Shown here: piece after piece, positions 7,885 to 15,957 of the stretch | Layout of the letters: every line of letters starts with the position of its first letter | Numbering within the stretch: the first letter of the stretch is position 1 | The notes under the pieces: generated by a model | The model's database searches: none | Seen by the model: the letters and a program-made list of their open reading frames with translations, nothing else | Told to the model about the DNA's origin: nothing | Position numbers and translations under genes: made by a program | Source: Aneurinibacillus terranovensis DSM 18919 | GTDB lineage: Bacteria > Bacillota > Bacilli > Aneurinibacillales > Aneurinibacillaceae | Length of the DNA: 40,370 nucleotides | Assembly (NCBI RefSeq): GCF_000430625.1 | Contig: NZ_KE387180.1 | Location: 19,654-60,023 of the forward strand | Reading direction: 5' to 3'

Positions 7885-8727
7885 TCAGTATGGGAACGGA
7901 GCCCAGAGAAGAATGCCCGCCAGTAACATGCAAAGGATGAGCGCAATCACGTCGCTTCCCGCTGCTTTGTACTGCGTGTAGGCCGTGCGGTGGCCGCCAG
8001 GTGTGTAGCAACGGGCTTCCATCGCCAGCACGAGGTCTTCCGCCCGGGATAAAGCGAAATTAAACAATGGGATAATAATCGGAAACATATCCTTCGTCCG
8101 CTTTACGATCCGCCACCATTCCCCCGTGCCGAATTCCGCACCCCTGGACGCCTGCGCTTTCATCATTTTTTCCATTTCCATCGCAAAGGTAGGCACGAAC
8201 CGGATCGCTATTGTAATCACGAGGCAAAACGCATGCACAGGGAATTTCACCTTTTCCAGCGGGCCAAGCAGCCGCTCCATTCCGTGCGTCATTTCTGTCG
8301 TAGATGTGCTGAGCGTTAGAACACTGGAAAGAAAAATAACTTCAACAAACCGCATCGCGGACACGATCACGACGCGGATACTATCACTCGTAATTTTAAT
8401 AAAACGATAATCGAAATAGACCGTACCGCCTGAAGTAAGCTGCCCGTTAAAAAGCAGCTGCAACAAAGCTAAGAGAATAATGAAAGGCACCGCAGGCTTA
8501 ATCCCGGAAATGCCATAGCTTATCGGAATTTTGGCGGCCCAAAACAGGAGAATACATACGAGAAGCCCGAAAAGATTGCCAAGGTACGTATCGCAGATGG
8601 CCACTGCTATAATCAACATGGTAAATGATACAAGCTTGATGCGGGGATCGAGACGGTGGATATGTGAACCTGTCGGAATATACTGGCCGATCGTGATGCT
8701 TCGCGTTAATTCAAACTCGGCGGACAT
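7885..8727 (-). CDS. ecfT: ECF transporter transmembrane coupling protein EcfT
   Basis: A 280-residue integral membrane protein that couples the two ATPases to the S component. It has membrane segments near residues 30-75 and 95-140 and a final one at the C-terminus ('VIALILCMLLAGILLW'). The two cytoplasmic coupling motifs that insert into the ATPase grooves are present as 'AQASRGAEFG' and 'AMEARCYTPGG' (SRG and ARC). ATG 8727 is chosen over an in-frame GTG nine bases upstream because AAGGAGG is optimally spaced from it. It lies five bases after ecfA2. The set is a dedicated module; the shared ecfA1A2T set of Bacillales normally sits beside rplQ, which is not in this window. Confidence 0.9.
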   Translation of the reverse strand: MSAEFELTRSITIGQYIPTGSHIHRLDPRIKLVSFTMLIIAVAICDTYLGNLFGLLVCILLFWAAKIPISYGISGIKPAVPFIILLALLQLLFNGQLTSGGTVYFDYRFIKITSDSIRVVIVSAMRFVEVIFLSSVLTLSTSTTEMTHGMERLLGPLEKVKFPVHAFCLVITIAIRFVPTFAMEMEKMMKAQASRGAEFGTGEWWRIVKRTKDMFPIIIPLFNFALSRAEDLVLAMEARCYTPGGHRTAYTQYKAAGSDVIALILCMLLAGILLWAPFPY

Positions 8728-8732
8728 CGCAC

Positions 8733-9614
8733 TCACCTCCTTAGCGCAGGTAAAACGGAGATAATTTCCCGGACAGCTTCTTCTGTTTGATAGGCACCGG
8801 CATCCACCCCAAACCCTTGATCCTGCAAACTGTGCAGAATTTCAACCGTCTCCGGCATCCCGATATGATGCGTACGCAAGATATCTTTATTGCTGAAAAT
8901 TTCACGGGGAGTCCCGCAGTATACGTCTTTCCCGTCGGCCATAATATATACGCGATCCGCCAGATAAGCAACCTCTTCCATATTGTGCGAAACAAAAATA
9001 ACCGTCACGTCCTCTGTCTGGTTCAAATTCTTGATTCGCTTGAGCAGTTCTCGACGCGATGCGGGATCGAGGCCGGCTGTCGGTTCATCCAATACGATAA
9101 CGGTTGGATGGAGAGCGAGAATTCCGGCCAGTGACACCTTTCGTTTCTGTCCGCCGCTCAATGCAAAAGTTGCCCGGTCCTTCATTTCTTCAAACGATAA
9201 TCCCACCATCTCCATCGCCCACTTCACCCGCTCGACCACCTCCTGCATAGGCAGCTTCATTTTGAATGGGCCGTAGGCAATATCATCGCCGACCAGCTTC
9301 TCAAACAGCTGATCTTCCGGATTTTGAAACACCAGTCCAACCTTGCGCCGGAGCGCTTTTACATCCACTTTCGGCCTGGATAAGTCGATGCCATCTACGA
9401 TAACCGTCCCGGACTCAGGGAGCTGCAATCCGTTAAAATGCTGGATGAGCGTTGATTTTCCCGACCCGGTGTGCCCGATGATCGCCACGCATTCACCTTT
9501 GCCCACATGCATATTCACACCGTGCAGCGCTCTATGTTCAAGCGGTGTGCCCAGCATGTACGTGTGGCTTAGCCCGTGGACTTCTACGATTAGTTCCTTC
9601 GTTTCCTTTTTCAT
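8733..9614 (-). CDS. ecfA2: ECF transporter ATPase EcfA2
   Basis: A 293-residue ABC ATPase. Walker A is 'GHTGSGKST', the ABC signature 'LSGGQKRK' and Walker B with catalytic Glu 'VIVLDEPTAGLDP'; Q-loop 'VFQNPEDQLF' and switch His in 'FVSHNMEE'. The 'QNPEDQLF' Q-loop and the C-terminal extension are typical of EcfA2. It pairs with EcfA1 to power import. The ATG overlaps the ecfA1 stop by four bases, so the two are translationally coupled. The C-terminus ends in a TGA lying inside the ribosome site of ecfT. Confidence 0.92.
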   Translation of the reverse strand: MKKETKELIVEVHGLSHTYMLGTPLEHRALHGVNMHVGKGECVAIIGHTGSGKSTLIQHFNGLQLPESGTVIVDGIDLSRPKVDVKALRRKVGLVFQNPEDQLFEKLVGDDIAYGPFKMKLPMQEVVERVKWAMEMVGLSFEEMKDRATFALSGGQKRKVSLAGILALHPTVIVLDEPTAGLDPASRRELLKRIKNLNQTEDVTVIFVSHNMEEVAYLADRVYIMADGKDVYCGTPREIFSNKDILRTHHIGMPETVEILHSLQDQGFGVDAGAYQTEEAVREIISVLPALRR

Positions 9615-10477
9615 TTACTCACTTCCGTTCGGGGAAATTGCACACGATTCACTTCATCAATGAATTCCTCAATAGAAATAAGATGGGGAGCAAAAGGCGG
9701 ATACCGCTCATGGACGCCAATCGCCAGTTTTCCTGCCTCCGGAATATCCAAATGCAGCTGCTTCAGGCGGTCATGATGCTTGAAAATATTCCGCGGCGAT
9801 CCTTGCATCTCAATTCTCCCTTTATCCATCACGATAACCCGATCCGCTTTTACCACCTCCGACATATGGTGGGTGACCGTAACAATCGTCATCCCCTGCG
9901 CGTGAAGGCGATCGATAACAGCGTGAATATCACGCCGCCCGTATGAATCGATCATACTTGTCGCCTCATCCAGCACAAGGCACTCCGGAGCCATCGCAAT
10001 CATACAGGCAATCGCAATCCGCTGTTTCTGCCCGCCAGAGAGGTGATGCGGAGGCCGTTTGCGAAACGCAGACATGTTGACAGCTTCAAGCGCGTGATCA
10101 ACCCGCGCCTTCATTTCTTCATGGGGAACCCCGATGTTTTCAAGCCCGAATGCGACATCGTCTTCCACAATGGTTCCCACAATTTGATTGTCGGGGTGCT
10201 GAAACACCATTCCCACACATTGGCGAATCTCCCGCCGCAGCGAAACATCCTTTGTATTCATGCCCCTAACCAGAACATCGCCTGCAGAAGGGGTAAGAAT
10301 CCCATTCAGGTGTTTGGAAAGAGTTGATTTTCCCGATCCGTTATGGCCAACTACCGCCAGGTATTCTCCCGGGAAGACCTGCAGCGAAACATTTTGCAGA
10401 ACGGGGATGGTCGTTGACTGGGTTACCTGATAGGAAAAGGAAACATTATCCACACGAATAAGGGGTTCTCGGTTCAT
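9611..10477 (-). CDS. ecfA1: ECF transporter ATPase EcfA1
   Basis: A 288-residue ABC ATPase with Walker A 'GHNGSGKST' (about residues 44-52), Q-loop 'VFQHPDNQIVG', signature 'LSGGQKQR' and Walker B 'CLVLDEATSMID', switch His in 'VTHHMSE'. The 'QHPDNQ' Q-loop marks EcfA1. Two consecutive ATGs (10480 and 10477) follow AAGGAG; the second has the better seven-base spacing. An in-frame ATG at 10543 would add 22 residues unlike the family. It follows the SDR gene by about 80 bases on the same strand, without a visible terminator, so it is probably in the same transcript. Confidence 0.92.
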   Translation of the reverse strand: MNREPLIRVDNVSFSYQVTQSTTIPVLQNVSLQVFPGEYLAVVGHNGSGKSTLSKHLNGILTPSAGDVLVRGMNTKDVSLRREIRQCVGMVFQHPDNQIVGTIVEDDVAFGLENIGVPHEEMKARVDHALEAVNMSAFRKRPPHHLSGGQKQRIAIACMIAMAPECLVLDEATSMIDSYGRRDIHAVIDRLHAQGMTIVTVTHHMSEVVKADRVIVMDKGRIEMQGSPRNIFKHHDRLKQLHLDIPEAGKLAIGVHERYPPFAPHLISIEEFIDEVNRVQFPRTEVSK

Positions 10478-10558
10478 CATTTGTCTCCTTTCCATTATTT
10501 TCCTAAAAGAAAACCGGGACAGGGCAAAATATGCATTCGGCAAACCGCTGAATGACTG

Positions 10559-11317
10559 TTAAATCCCGCGACCCCCGTCTACATTCAGCACTTCCCCAGT
10601 CACCATTCTTGCCATATCGCTACACAGGTAAAGCGCAGCGCTGGCAATATCCCCGGGGTGGATCAATGTCCCAAGGGGAACGCTGTTAACAAAAACTTCC
10701 TTTGTATCTTTCTCAATTTGTGCCTGGCCTCCGTTTATGAACTTGCTGAGCATAGGCGTATCGGCCGGACCCGGGTTAATGGCATTGACCCGAATCTTGT
10801 AAGGGGCAAGCTCAATGGCCAGCGCTTTCGTCAGCATAATTGCCGCGCCTTTTGAAGCACAGTAGGCGTGCAAGCCCGGGCGTGCCCGTATTCCCGCGAT
10901 CGATGCCGTATTGACAATCACCCCCTGCCCCCGCTTTTTCATATGGGGAACGACGTATTTGGCGGTCAGGTAAATCGATTTGGCATTAACATCAAGGGTG
11001 CGGGTCCACTGGTCTTCCTCCAGCTCTTCAATCGGCACAAAGGACATCGGGACGCCCGCGTTATTTACCAGAATGTTAATGTGGCCAAACGATATGAGAG
11101 CCTGTTCTATCATATGTCTCACTTGCGAATCGTCGGTTATGTTTACCTGAATCGCCATGGCCCGACTGCCAATTTCCTGCGCCGTCTTTTCTGCCGCCTC
11201 TCCATTGATATCTGCCACTGCCACCCGGGCCCCTTCTGCCGCAAAAAGGCGGGCCATCGCCCTGCCCATACCTGATCCGCCGCCCGTAATAATCGCTGTC
11301 TTTTCTTTTAGAAGCAT
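10559..11317 (-). CDS. Short-chain dehydrogenase/reductase
   Basis: A 252-residue classical SDR: cofactor loop 'TGGGSGMGRA', Asp of 'VADING' at the end of strand two (suggesting NAD(H) preference), 'NNAG', and the catalytic Ser...Tyr-x-x-x-Lys in 'NTASIAG' and 'YCASKGA'. The C-terminus 'GEVLNVDGGRGI' is family-typical. It oxidises an alcohol or reduces a ketone of unknown identity. ATG 11317 follows GAGGTG by six bases; the in-frame GTG at 11326 is part of that ribosome site. It lies 21 bases after the aldehyde dehydrogenase, and consecutive alcohol-then-aldehyde oxidation in one pathway is a natural reading. Confidence 0.85.
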   Translation of the reverse strand: MLLKEKTAIITGGGSGMGRAMARLFAAEGARVAVADINGEAAEKTAQEIGSRAMAIQVNITDDSQVRHMIEQALISFGHINILVNNAGVPMSFVPIEELEEDQWTRTLDVNAKSIYLTAKYVVPHMKKRGQGVIVNTASIAGIRARPGLHAYCASKGAAIMLTKALAIELAPYKIRVNAINPGPADTPMLSKFINGGQAQIEKDTKEVFVNSVPLGTLIHPGDIASAALYLCSDMARMVTGEVLNVDGGRGI

Positions 11318-11338
11318 CTTTTTCACCTCTGGGAACGT

Positions 11339-12781
11339 TTATAAATTCAGGACAACCATCCGAAGATCCGTCATTTCTTCCATCGCATAGCGTGGCCCTT
11401 CTTTTCCGAGTCCGCTGTTTTTCACCCCGCCGTAGGGCATGATATCATTGCGGTATGTGGACACATCATTGACAATAACCCCGCCGTATTCAAGTGTGCG
11501 TGCCGCCTTCATGGCAGTAGTGAGATCGTTCGTAAAAATGCCTGCCTGCAGCCCGTACGTGGATTCATTGGCAATAGAAAAAGCCTCTTCAATCGATGCA
11601 TATGGAGTGATTGTTACGACCGGGGCAAACACTTCAAGACAATTCACCTTCATCTCCGCCGTTGTGTGCGTCAATACGGTTGGATACATAATGGCTCCCT
11701 GCCGCTTACCGCCACAAACAAGCGTAGCCCCCTGTTGCACCGCTTCACGGACCCACTGTTCCGCCCGAACCGCCTCCTTCTCGCTGATCATCGGACCCAC
11801 ATCGGTCACGGGATTTTCGGGATCTCCGACCACAAGCTGTTTGACGCATGTAACATACTTTTCCGTGAACGCCTCCAGTACAGCTTTATGGACGAGGATG
11901 CGCTGTACCGCGATACAGGCCTGGCCTGCGTTGTGAAAACTTCGTGAAGCGATGATTTGTGCGGCCCTGTCAAGGTCCGCATCGTCATGGACAATATTGG
12001 GTGAATTATTTCCGAGTTCCAGAGCGACCGGGCGGAGACCGCTACGCTGCTTAATGTAAGTTCCGACTTCCGCCGATCCCGTAAATGTATACATAGCAAT
12101 CCGGGGGTCATCCAGCAGCCAGTCGCCGACTTCACCGCCATGTCCGGTAACGATTTGAATATGGCCTTTGGGCAGGCCCGCCTCCTCAATGATTTCAACG
12201 AGCTGGAAAGAAGCGATCGGCGTCGAGGTCGCCGGTTTTAAAACGACGGTATTGCCGGCAGCAATCGCCGGTCCGACTTTATGCGTACTGAGCAGTAGCG
12301 GATAATTAAACGGTGTAATCGCGCCCAGCACACCCTTCGGTACACGAATAGCAAACCCGATACGGTTCTCCGATCCCGGCGTTGCATGTAGCGGAATGAC
12401 CTCACCGGAAATTCTTTTTGCCTCTTCAGCGGACAGGCGTAGTGTTTGAATTACCCGATCCAGTTCCACTTTGGCGTCTTTTACCGTCTTCCCAACCTCT
12501 CTAATCAGGGAAATTTCCAAATCCTCTCTCTTGCGCTCTGCGATGACAGCGGCTCGCAAAAGAATTTCATAACGTTCGTAGGGGGTAAGCGTACTCTCCC
12601 TAAATGTTTTTTGGGCAAAGGTAACGGCATCCTCTACATGGTGCTTCTCGGCTTTTGCTATCGACGCAATGAGCTCACCGGAATATTTATGATAGACCGG
12701 AATGCGTTCTTTCGTGTCCACCCATTCCCCATTCATATAAAGCCGGTACTCTTTAGGAAGTATGCTGTTTTTTCTATCCAT
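11339..12781 (-). CDS. NAD(P)-dependent aldehyde dehydrogenase
   Basis: A 480-residue member of the ALDH superfamily. The general-base Glu lies in 'VALELGNNSPN' and the nucleophile Cys in 'FHNAGQACIAVQR'; cofactor motifs 'GVLGAITPFNYPL' and 'FTGSAEVG' are intact. 'ELGNNSP' replaces the common 'ELGGKSP/ELGGNAP', a variation seen in lactaldehyde/succinate-semialdehyde-like branches. It oxidises an aldehyde to the acid; the substrate is unknown. ATG 12781 is preceded by GAAGGAGAG. It is the promoter-proximal gene of the ECF/peptidase operon and may be an original member of the pathway or a later neighbour. Confidence 0.88.
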   Translation of the reverse strand: MDRKNSILPKEYRLYMNGEWVDTKERIPVYHKYSGELIASIAKAEKHHVEDAVTFAQKTFRESTLTPYERYEILLRAAVIAERKREDLEISLIREVGKTVKDAKVELDRVIQTLRLSAEEAKRISGEVIPLHATPGSENRIGFAIRVPKGVLGAITPFNYPLLLSTHKVGPAIAAGNTVVLKPATSTPIASFQLVEIIEEAGLPKGHIQIVTGHGGEVGDWLLDDPRIAMYTFTGSAEVGTYIKQRSGLRPVALELGNNSPNIVHDDADLDRAAQIIASRSFHNAGQACIAVQRILVHKAVLEAFTEKYVTCVKQLVVGDPENPVTDVGPMISEKEAVRAEQWVREAVQQGATLVCGGKRQGAIMYPTVLTHTTAEMKVNCLEVFAPVVTITPYASIEEAFSIANESTYGLQAGIFTNDLTTAMKAARTLEYGGVIVNDVSTYRNDIMPYGGVKNSGLGKEGPRYAMEEMTDLRMVVLNL

Positions 12782-12846
12782 TCGAATCTCTCCTTCATGC
12801 TTTGCTTCGAACTTATACTTTGTTACACACCTAGAATGACAGGCAT

Positions 12847-12875
12847 ATTATCCATAAAATATTTTGTATGAACAA
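12847..12875 (-). promoter_or_regulatory. Putative promoter of the ALDH-SDR-ECF-peptidase operon
   Basis: On the minus strand TTGTTC (complement of 12870-12875), a 17-base spacer and GATAAT (complement of 12847-12852), about 66 bases before the ALDH start. The rest of the 12782-13000 gap holds only AT-rich sequence with a palindrome CAGATATCTG. A regulator site is not obvious. Confidence 0.5.
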
Positions 12876-13000
12876 GTAGCTGCGTTGTAATATTTTATAT
12901 ATTCAGATATCTGTTTCCGTATGATTCTAATGCTGCATTCGACATACTGGCAAATTTATTCTCTCCCGCGGCTTCCCTTGTTCGTCACTAATACGCTAAA

Positions 13001-13051
13001 ACAATAAAGATAGCTGTAACCCCGGCCAAACTGCTCAGGGCTACAGCTATC
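13001..13051 (-). terminator. Terminator after cheX
   Basis: Ten-base arms GATAGCTGTA / TACAGCTATC (13009-13018 and 13042-13051) with a GC-rich interior, followed on the minus strand by TTTATTGTTTT. It closes the cheY-cheX unit. Confidence 0.75.
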
Positions 13052-13095
13052 TTCATCGGCTGCTATTCTTTTTTTCTGCGTATAGAGAACCTATG

Positions 13096-13551
13096 CTATT
13101 CCTGCGCGCTGACATGAACTATAATTTCATTTTCTTCCACTTTAAAAGGTATACTGATAAATTTATGCACCGAGTGAAATTTGGTTTCCCCTTCATTGAT
13201 AATCGGCGGGGTTATGTTTACATCATAGCCGAGGTTCATAATTTCCGTGCAGCAGGAGGCGCCTACCCAATTTCCAAATTCGGAAAATGCGCTCCAGCCC
13301 ATATCATCGATTTCCTGAATTTCCATACCGCCAAACATCTTTCCAATAATCATACGTGTTGTTCTTTGTGACATTCCTAAAATTAATTCAGCATTTACAT
13401 TTCCTGTCATGCCGACAATGACGGATACTTGGCCGGAAAAAACCGGATTGGATTGAAGGGCAGGTTTGCCAGATTCCACGTTGACGCCAAGATGATTCTC
13501 AAGTACATTACGGGTGCCGTTTAAGATTGCATTAATTTGATTTGCCTGCAT
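13096..13551 (-). CDS. cheX: CheX-type CheY-P phosphatase
   Basis: A 151-residue protein of the CheX/CheC family, which dephosphorylates phospho-CheY. The catalytic Glu-x-x-Asn pair is present as Glu91 and Asn94 in 'SAFSEFGNWVGA'; a single such motif, as in CheX, rather than the two of CheC. The 'SGQVSVIVGMTGNVNAELIL' start of the beta-sheet and the length fit CheX. It lies 35 bases downstream of a single-domain response regulator, its presumed substrate. No chemotaxis kinase or receptor is near, so the pair may serve a pathway located elsewhere. Confidence 0.85.
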   Translation of the reverse strand: MQANQINAILNGTRNVLENHLGVNVESGKPALQSNPVFSGQVSVIVGMTGNVNAELILGMSQRTTRMIIGKMFGGMEIQEIDDMGWSAFSEFGNWVGASCCTEIMNLGYDVNITPPIINEGETKFHSVHKFISIPFKVEENEIIVHVSAQE

Positions 13552-13586
13552 TGTTTCCCCATCCTCACTTTTTAATACGCACCGGT

Positions 13587-13949
13587 CTAATCTAATATTT
13601 TTTTAATCGCTTCAATAACCCGCTCTTCCTGAAATGGTTTGACCACAAAATCCTTAGCTCCGGCCTGAATGGCCTGTACGACCATGTCCTGCTGGCCCAT
13701 CGCAGAACACATAATGATCTTCGCATCGCCGTCAATCTTGCGTATTTCTTTTACTGCCTGGATCCCGTCCATCTCCGGCATCGTAATATCCATCGTCACC
13801 AGGTCGGGGCCGGCCTCTTTATACTTGGCGACCGCTTCCACACCGTTCGCCGCCTCGTCCGCCACTGTATATCCATTTTTGGTTAAAAACCCTTTAATCA
13901 TCATCCGCATGAAAGAAGCATCATCAACTACTAACACCTTTTTGCTCAT
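13587..13949 (-). CDS. CheY-like single-domain response regulator
   Basis: A 120-residue stand-alone receiver domain. The acidic pair is in 'VVDDASFMR', the phospho-acceptor Asp in 'VTMDITMPEMDG', the switch Ser in 'CSAMGQ' and the conserved Lys in 'VVKPF'. This is the CheY architecture without an output domain. ATG 13949 is preferred over the upstream ATG at 13988 because the GGGGGT ribosome site lies eight bases before it and the protein then begins at the usual place ('MSKKVLVVDD'). A good promoter lies upstream and cheX follows. Whether it acts on the flagellar motor or another target is unknown. Confidence 0.88.
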   Translation of the reverse strand: MSKKVLVVDDASFMRMMIKGFLTKNGYTVADEAANGVEAVAKYKEAGPDLVTMDITMPEMDGIQAVKEIRKIDGDAKIIMCSAMGQQDMVVQAIQAGAKDFVVKPFQEERVIEAIKKILD

Positions 13950-14025
13950 TTTTCTACCCCCTGCGTGGATTATTCTCTCTGGAGACACATCAAATCCATT
14001 ATTTCTAGTTTTGAAATCATACGTA

Positions 14026-14055
14026 ATTATAGTATGAATTTCCTAACGAATGCAA
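14026..14055 (-). promoter_or_regulatory. Promoter of the cheY-cheX unit
   Basis: On the minus strand TTGCAT (complement of 14050-14055), an 18-base spacer and perfect TATAAT (complement of 14026-14031), about 77 bases before the cheY start. Confidence 0.65.
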
Positions 14056-14175
14056 TAGTTTTTCCACCTGCTTGGTTCTAAATGTCGCAGTTTGAAAAAA
14101 GAGACCGGCTGCATACCGCTACTAAAGTCCGACAACAGCGCCTCACATAACTCGATGTGATTGTAAATATTGACA

Positions 14176-14205
14176 CCATTAGGAGCAAAAACAGGGGACA
14201 TACTA
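14176..14205 (+). promoter_or_regulatory. Possible forespore (sigma-G-like) promoter
   Basis: CATACTA at 14199-14205 matches the sigma-G -10 pattern CATWHTA. CCATT, 18 bases upstream, is a partial match to the -35 GHATR. It precedes the 64-codon frame at 14242. The -35 is weak, so confidence is low. Confidence 0.3.
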
Positions 14206-14241
14206 TACGTACGCCCGAAAAAAACCTGAAGAGGTGATATC

Positions 14242-14436
14242 TTGTCCAATCTGATTTTGAGGAGTAAGCGGGATCTTAATCGTGCCGAATTTGCTCCTGA
14301 CTTGTTCAAGCAACCCGGACACCCCAGTCCGCGCGAAGCTCACCTGCATGGCAATTCACCATTAAACCGGCATAATGTCGAGTTACGAACAAAGAAGATC
14401 TCTTTTCAACGTAAGATTGGTAAAGCAGGCGGATGA
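14242..14436 (+). CDS. Putative small basic protein, 64 residues
   Basis: A 64-codon frame from TTG 14242, with AAGAGGTGAT spaced about five bases before it, a better ribosome site than chance frames show. The product is basic and polar, beginning 'MSNLILRSKRDLNRAEFAPD' and containing 'SPLNRHNVELRTKK'. No membrane segment or known family is recognised. It lies on the strand opposite its neighbours, with a possible sigma-G-type promoter upstream and a hairpin just downstream, so a spore protein is conceivable. It could equally be a chance frame. Confidence 0.35.
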   Translation: MSNLILRSKRDLNRAEFAPDLFKQPGHPSPREAHLHGNSPLNRHNVELRTKKISFQRKIGKAGG

Positions 14437-14440
14437 CGGG

Positions 14441-14482
14441 CATAAAATAAAAGGAGGGATGCGAGTAAGCGCAGTCCCTCCT
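14441..14482 (-). terminator. Terminator after mnmM
   Basis: Perfect arms AGGAGGGA / TCCCTCCT (14452-14459 and 14475-14482), followed on the minus strand by TTTTATTTTAT. It begins ten bases after the mnmM stop. The same hairpin would also fall just beyond the small plus-strand frame. Confidence 0.8.
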
Positions 14483-14491
14483 GTGCAATTT

Positions 14492-15103
14492 TCACCGCGG
14501 CGATTTGGAGTGTCTGCCTGGCTTACGCTCCACCGCAAGAATGTAGGGCGGGAAATGAGCCGGATTGATATATTCGTATTTTAAGGTAAGGAAATCTGAA
14601 AACGGTAAGTCACGTACATACGATTCCACCGCTTCCGCCTCATGCTGCCCGCCTTCGTGCCCCCGGTAAACAACGACGACAATAATGCCTCCTGGCTGCA
14701 AAAGCTCCACCGCACTTTGTAACGCCTGCAGTGTGGTCGAAGGATGGGTAATGGTTTCTTTCGAGGAACCTGGCAGATAACCGAGATTAAAAATAACGGC
14801 GGCCACCGGTTTCGTCAGCCGGTTAATTTCTGCATGGGAAGCGTGATACAGAGTGACCCGTGACAAAACGCCATGATTTATCAACCGGGTTCTGGTTGCC
14901 GCTATCGCTTTTTCCTGAATATCATAGGCAACGACTTTCCCACTTTCCCCTACCTGATCCGCAAGAAATACCGTATCGTATCCGTTTCCCGCAGTGGCAT
15001 CAATCACCGTATCGCCTGGCCTGATTCGCTGCTGCAGAAGCCGGTGCGCCATTTCGGTTATACGGGGGAAACAGATGCCTCTCGATTCGTCTGCCCCTAC
15101 CAC
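14492..15103 (-). CDS. mnmM: tRNA 5-aminomethyl-2-thiouridine methyltransferase MnmM (YtqB family)
   Basis: A 203-residue class I SAM-dependent methyltransferase of the PF06962/YtqB family, recently assigned in Bacillus as MnmM, which methylates nm5(s2)U34 of tRNA to mnm5(s2)U. The SAM loop is 'VIDATAGNGYDT', the acidic residue after strand two is in 'VVAYDIQ', and 'FNLGYLPGS' is the family's conserved motif IV region. GTG 15103 follows AGGAAAGGTG and overlaps the stop of the upstream hydrolase by seven bases (GTGGTAG). An in-frame ATG at 15136 lacks a ribosome site. The pairing with the hydrolase suggests co-translation, with no obvious functional link. Confidence 0.82.
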   Translation of the reverse strand: MVGADESRGICFPRITEMAHRLLQQRIRPGDTVIDATAGNGYDTVFLADQVGESGKVVAYDIQEKAIAATRTRLINHGVLSRVTLYHASHAEINRLTKPVAAVIFNLGYLPGSSKETITHPSTTLQALQSAVELLQPGGIIVVVVYRGHEGGQHEAEAVESYVRDLPFSDFLTLKYEYINPAHFPPYILAVERKPGRHSKSPR

Positions 15104-15834
15104 GCAATCACCTTTCCTATTTCCGCCAGGCTCCATAAACCGTGGTAGTGAGCAGCGGCATCGCTTTCATACTCTTTTCGGGCAATGTCAGGAGACAGGT
15201 GAGTAATTAGCAGTTGTTTAGCGTTAGATTGAGCCGCGAGTTGAGCAGCCTCACGCGCTGTTAAATGTCCAAGATTTGCGGAAGGGGCAAGCGGCGTCGT
15301 AAAAGTGCCTTCACATATAAAAAGATCGCAATCGTTCACAAACGAACCCCAGATTGTCTCAGGGCCTGAATCCGCCCCATAGACGATCGTATGGATGCCA
15401 TCTGTTATTTTCATCGCGTAACACTCCACTGAATGGTCGGTGCGGAGAAACGTCACCTTGACTCCGGCGATTTCAAGCTCCGAATCCGCGTTGAAAGGTA
15501 TCAGGTCCGTATACTTCTCATATTTCATGCGTTCCGCCCATTCAGCAGGTTGGGTCGGGCCATAAATTGGAAAAACGGTGTCCATTTTCTTTTGAATGGT
15601 TGCCATCATGACGCCATATTGCAAAATAGGGATATCACAAACGTGATCATGATGATAGTGCGACATAATGACCGCCGTAAGTTTTTCGATCGGCAAATAC
15701 TGCATAAGCCTTGAATATACGGCGCTTCCACAATCGAGCAAAATGGCCCCTTTGTCAGTTTCCAGCAAATATCCCGGTCCCGCTCCACCAGGCCCCGGGG
15801 CCGGCGATTGGTACCCCAGCACAGTTATTTTCAT
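15097..15834 (-). CDS. Metallo-beta-lactamase-fold hydrolase, YhfI-like
   Basis: A 245-residue MBL-fold protein with the metal motif 'SHYHHDH' at about residues 58-64, the following His in 'RTDHSVECYAM', the Asp in 'YGADSG' and the final His in 'ITHLSPD'. The sequence and length resemble B. subtilis YhfI and, more distantly, RNase Z without its long flexible arm. The exact substrate is unknown; family members act on phosphodiesters or similar esters. It begins at ATG 15834 after AAAGGTTGGAG. Its last codons overlap the mnmM start. Confidence 0.8.
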   Translation of the reverse strand: MKITVLGYQSPAPGPGGAGPGYLLETDKGAILLDCGSAVYSRLMQYLPIEKLTAVIMSHYHHDHVCDIPILQYGVMMATIQKKMDTVFPIYGPTQPAEWAERMKYEKYTDLIPFNADSELEIAGVKVTFLRTDHSVECYAMKITDGIHTIVYGADSGPETIWGSFVNDCDLFICEGTFTTPLAPSANLGHLTAREAAQLAAQSNAKQLLITHLSPDIARKEYESDAAAHYHGLWSLAEIGKVIAW

Positions 15835-15957
15835 AAAACAGCTCCAACCTTTCCTTTATGGGTTAACGAAACGGCAAACGGCTTGCCTGTATATGTAATT
15901 CGTTAGTGACAAAAAAGCAATAGGCCGCTAGTCTTAGTATAACCTTCCTTTATGCAA

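Noticed and set aside
14043-14584. Other frames overlapping the small gene (14043-14309 minus, 14375-14584 plus)
   Set aside because: They run through the mnmM terminator or the cheY promoter and lack ribosome sites.
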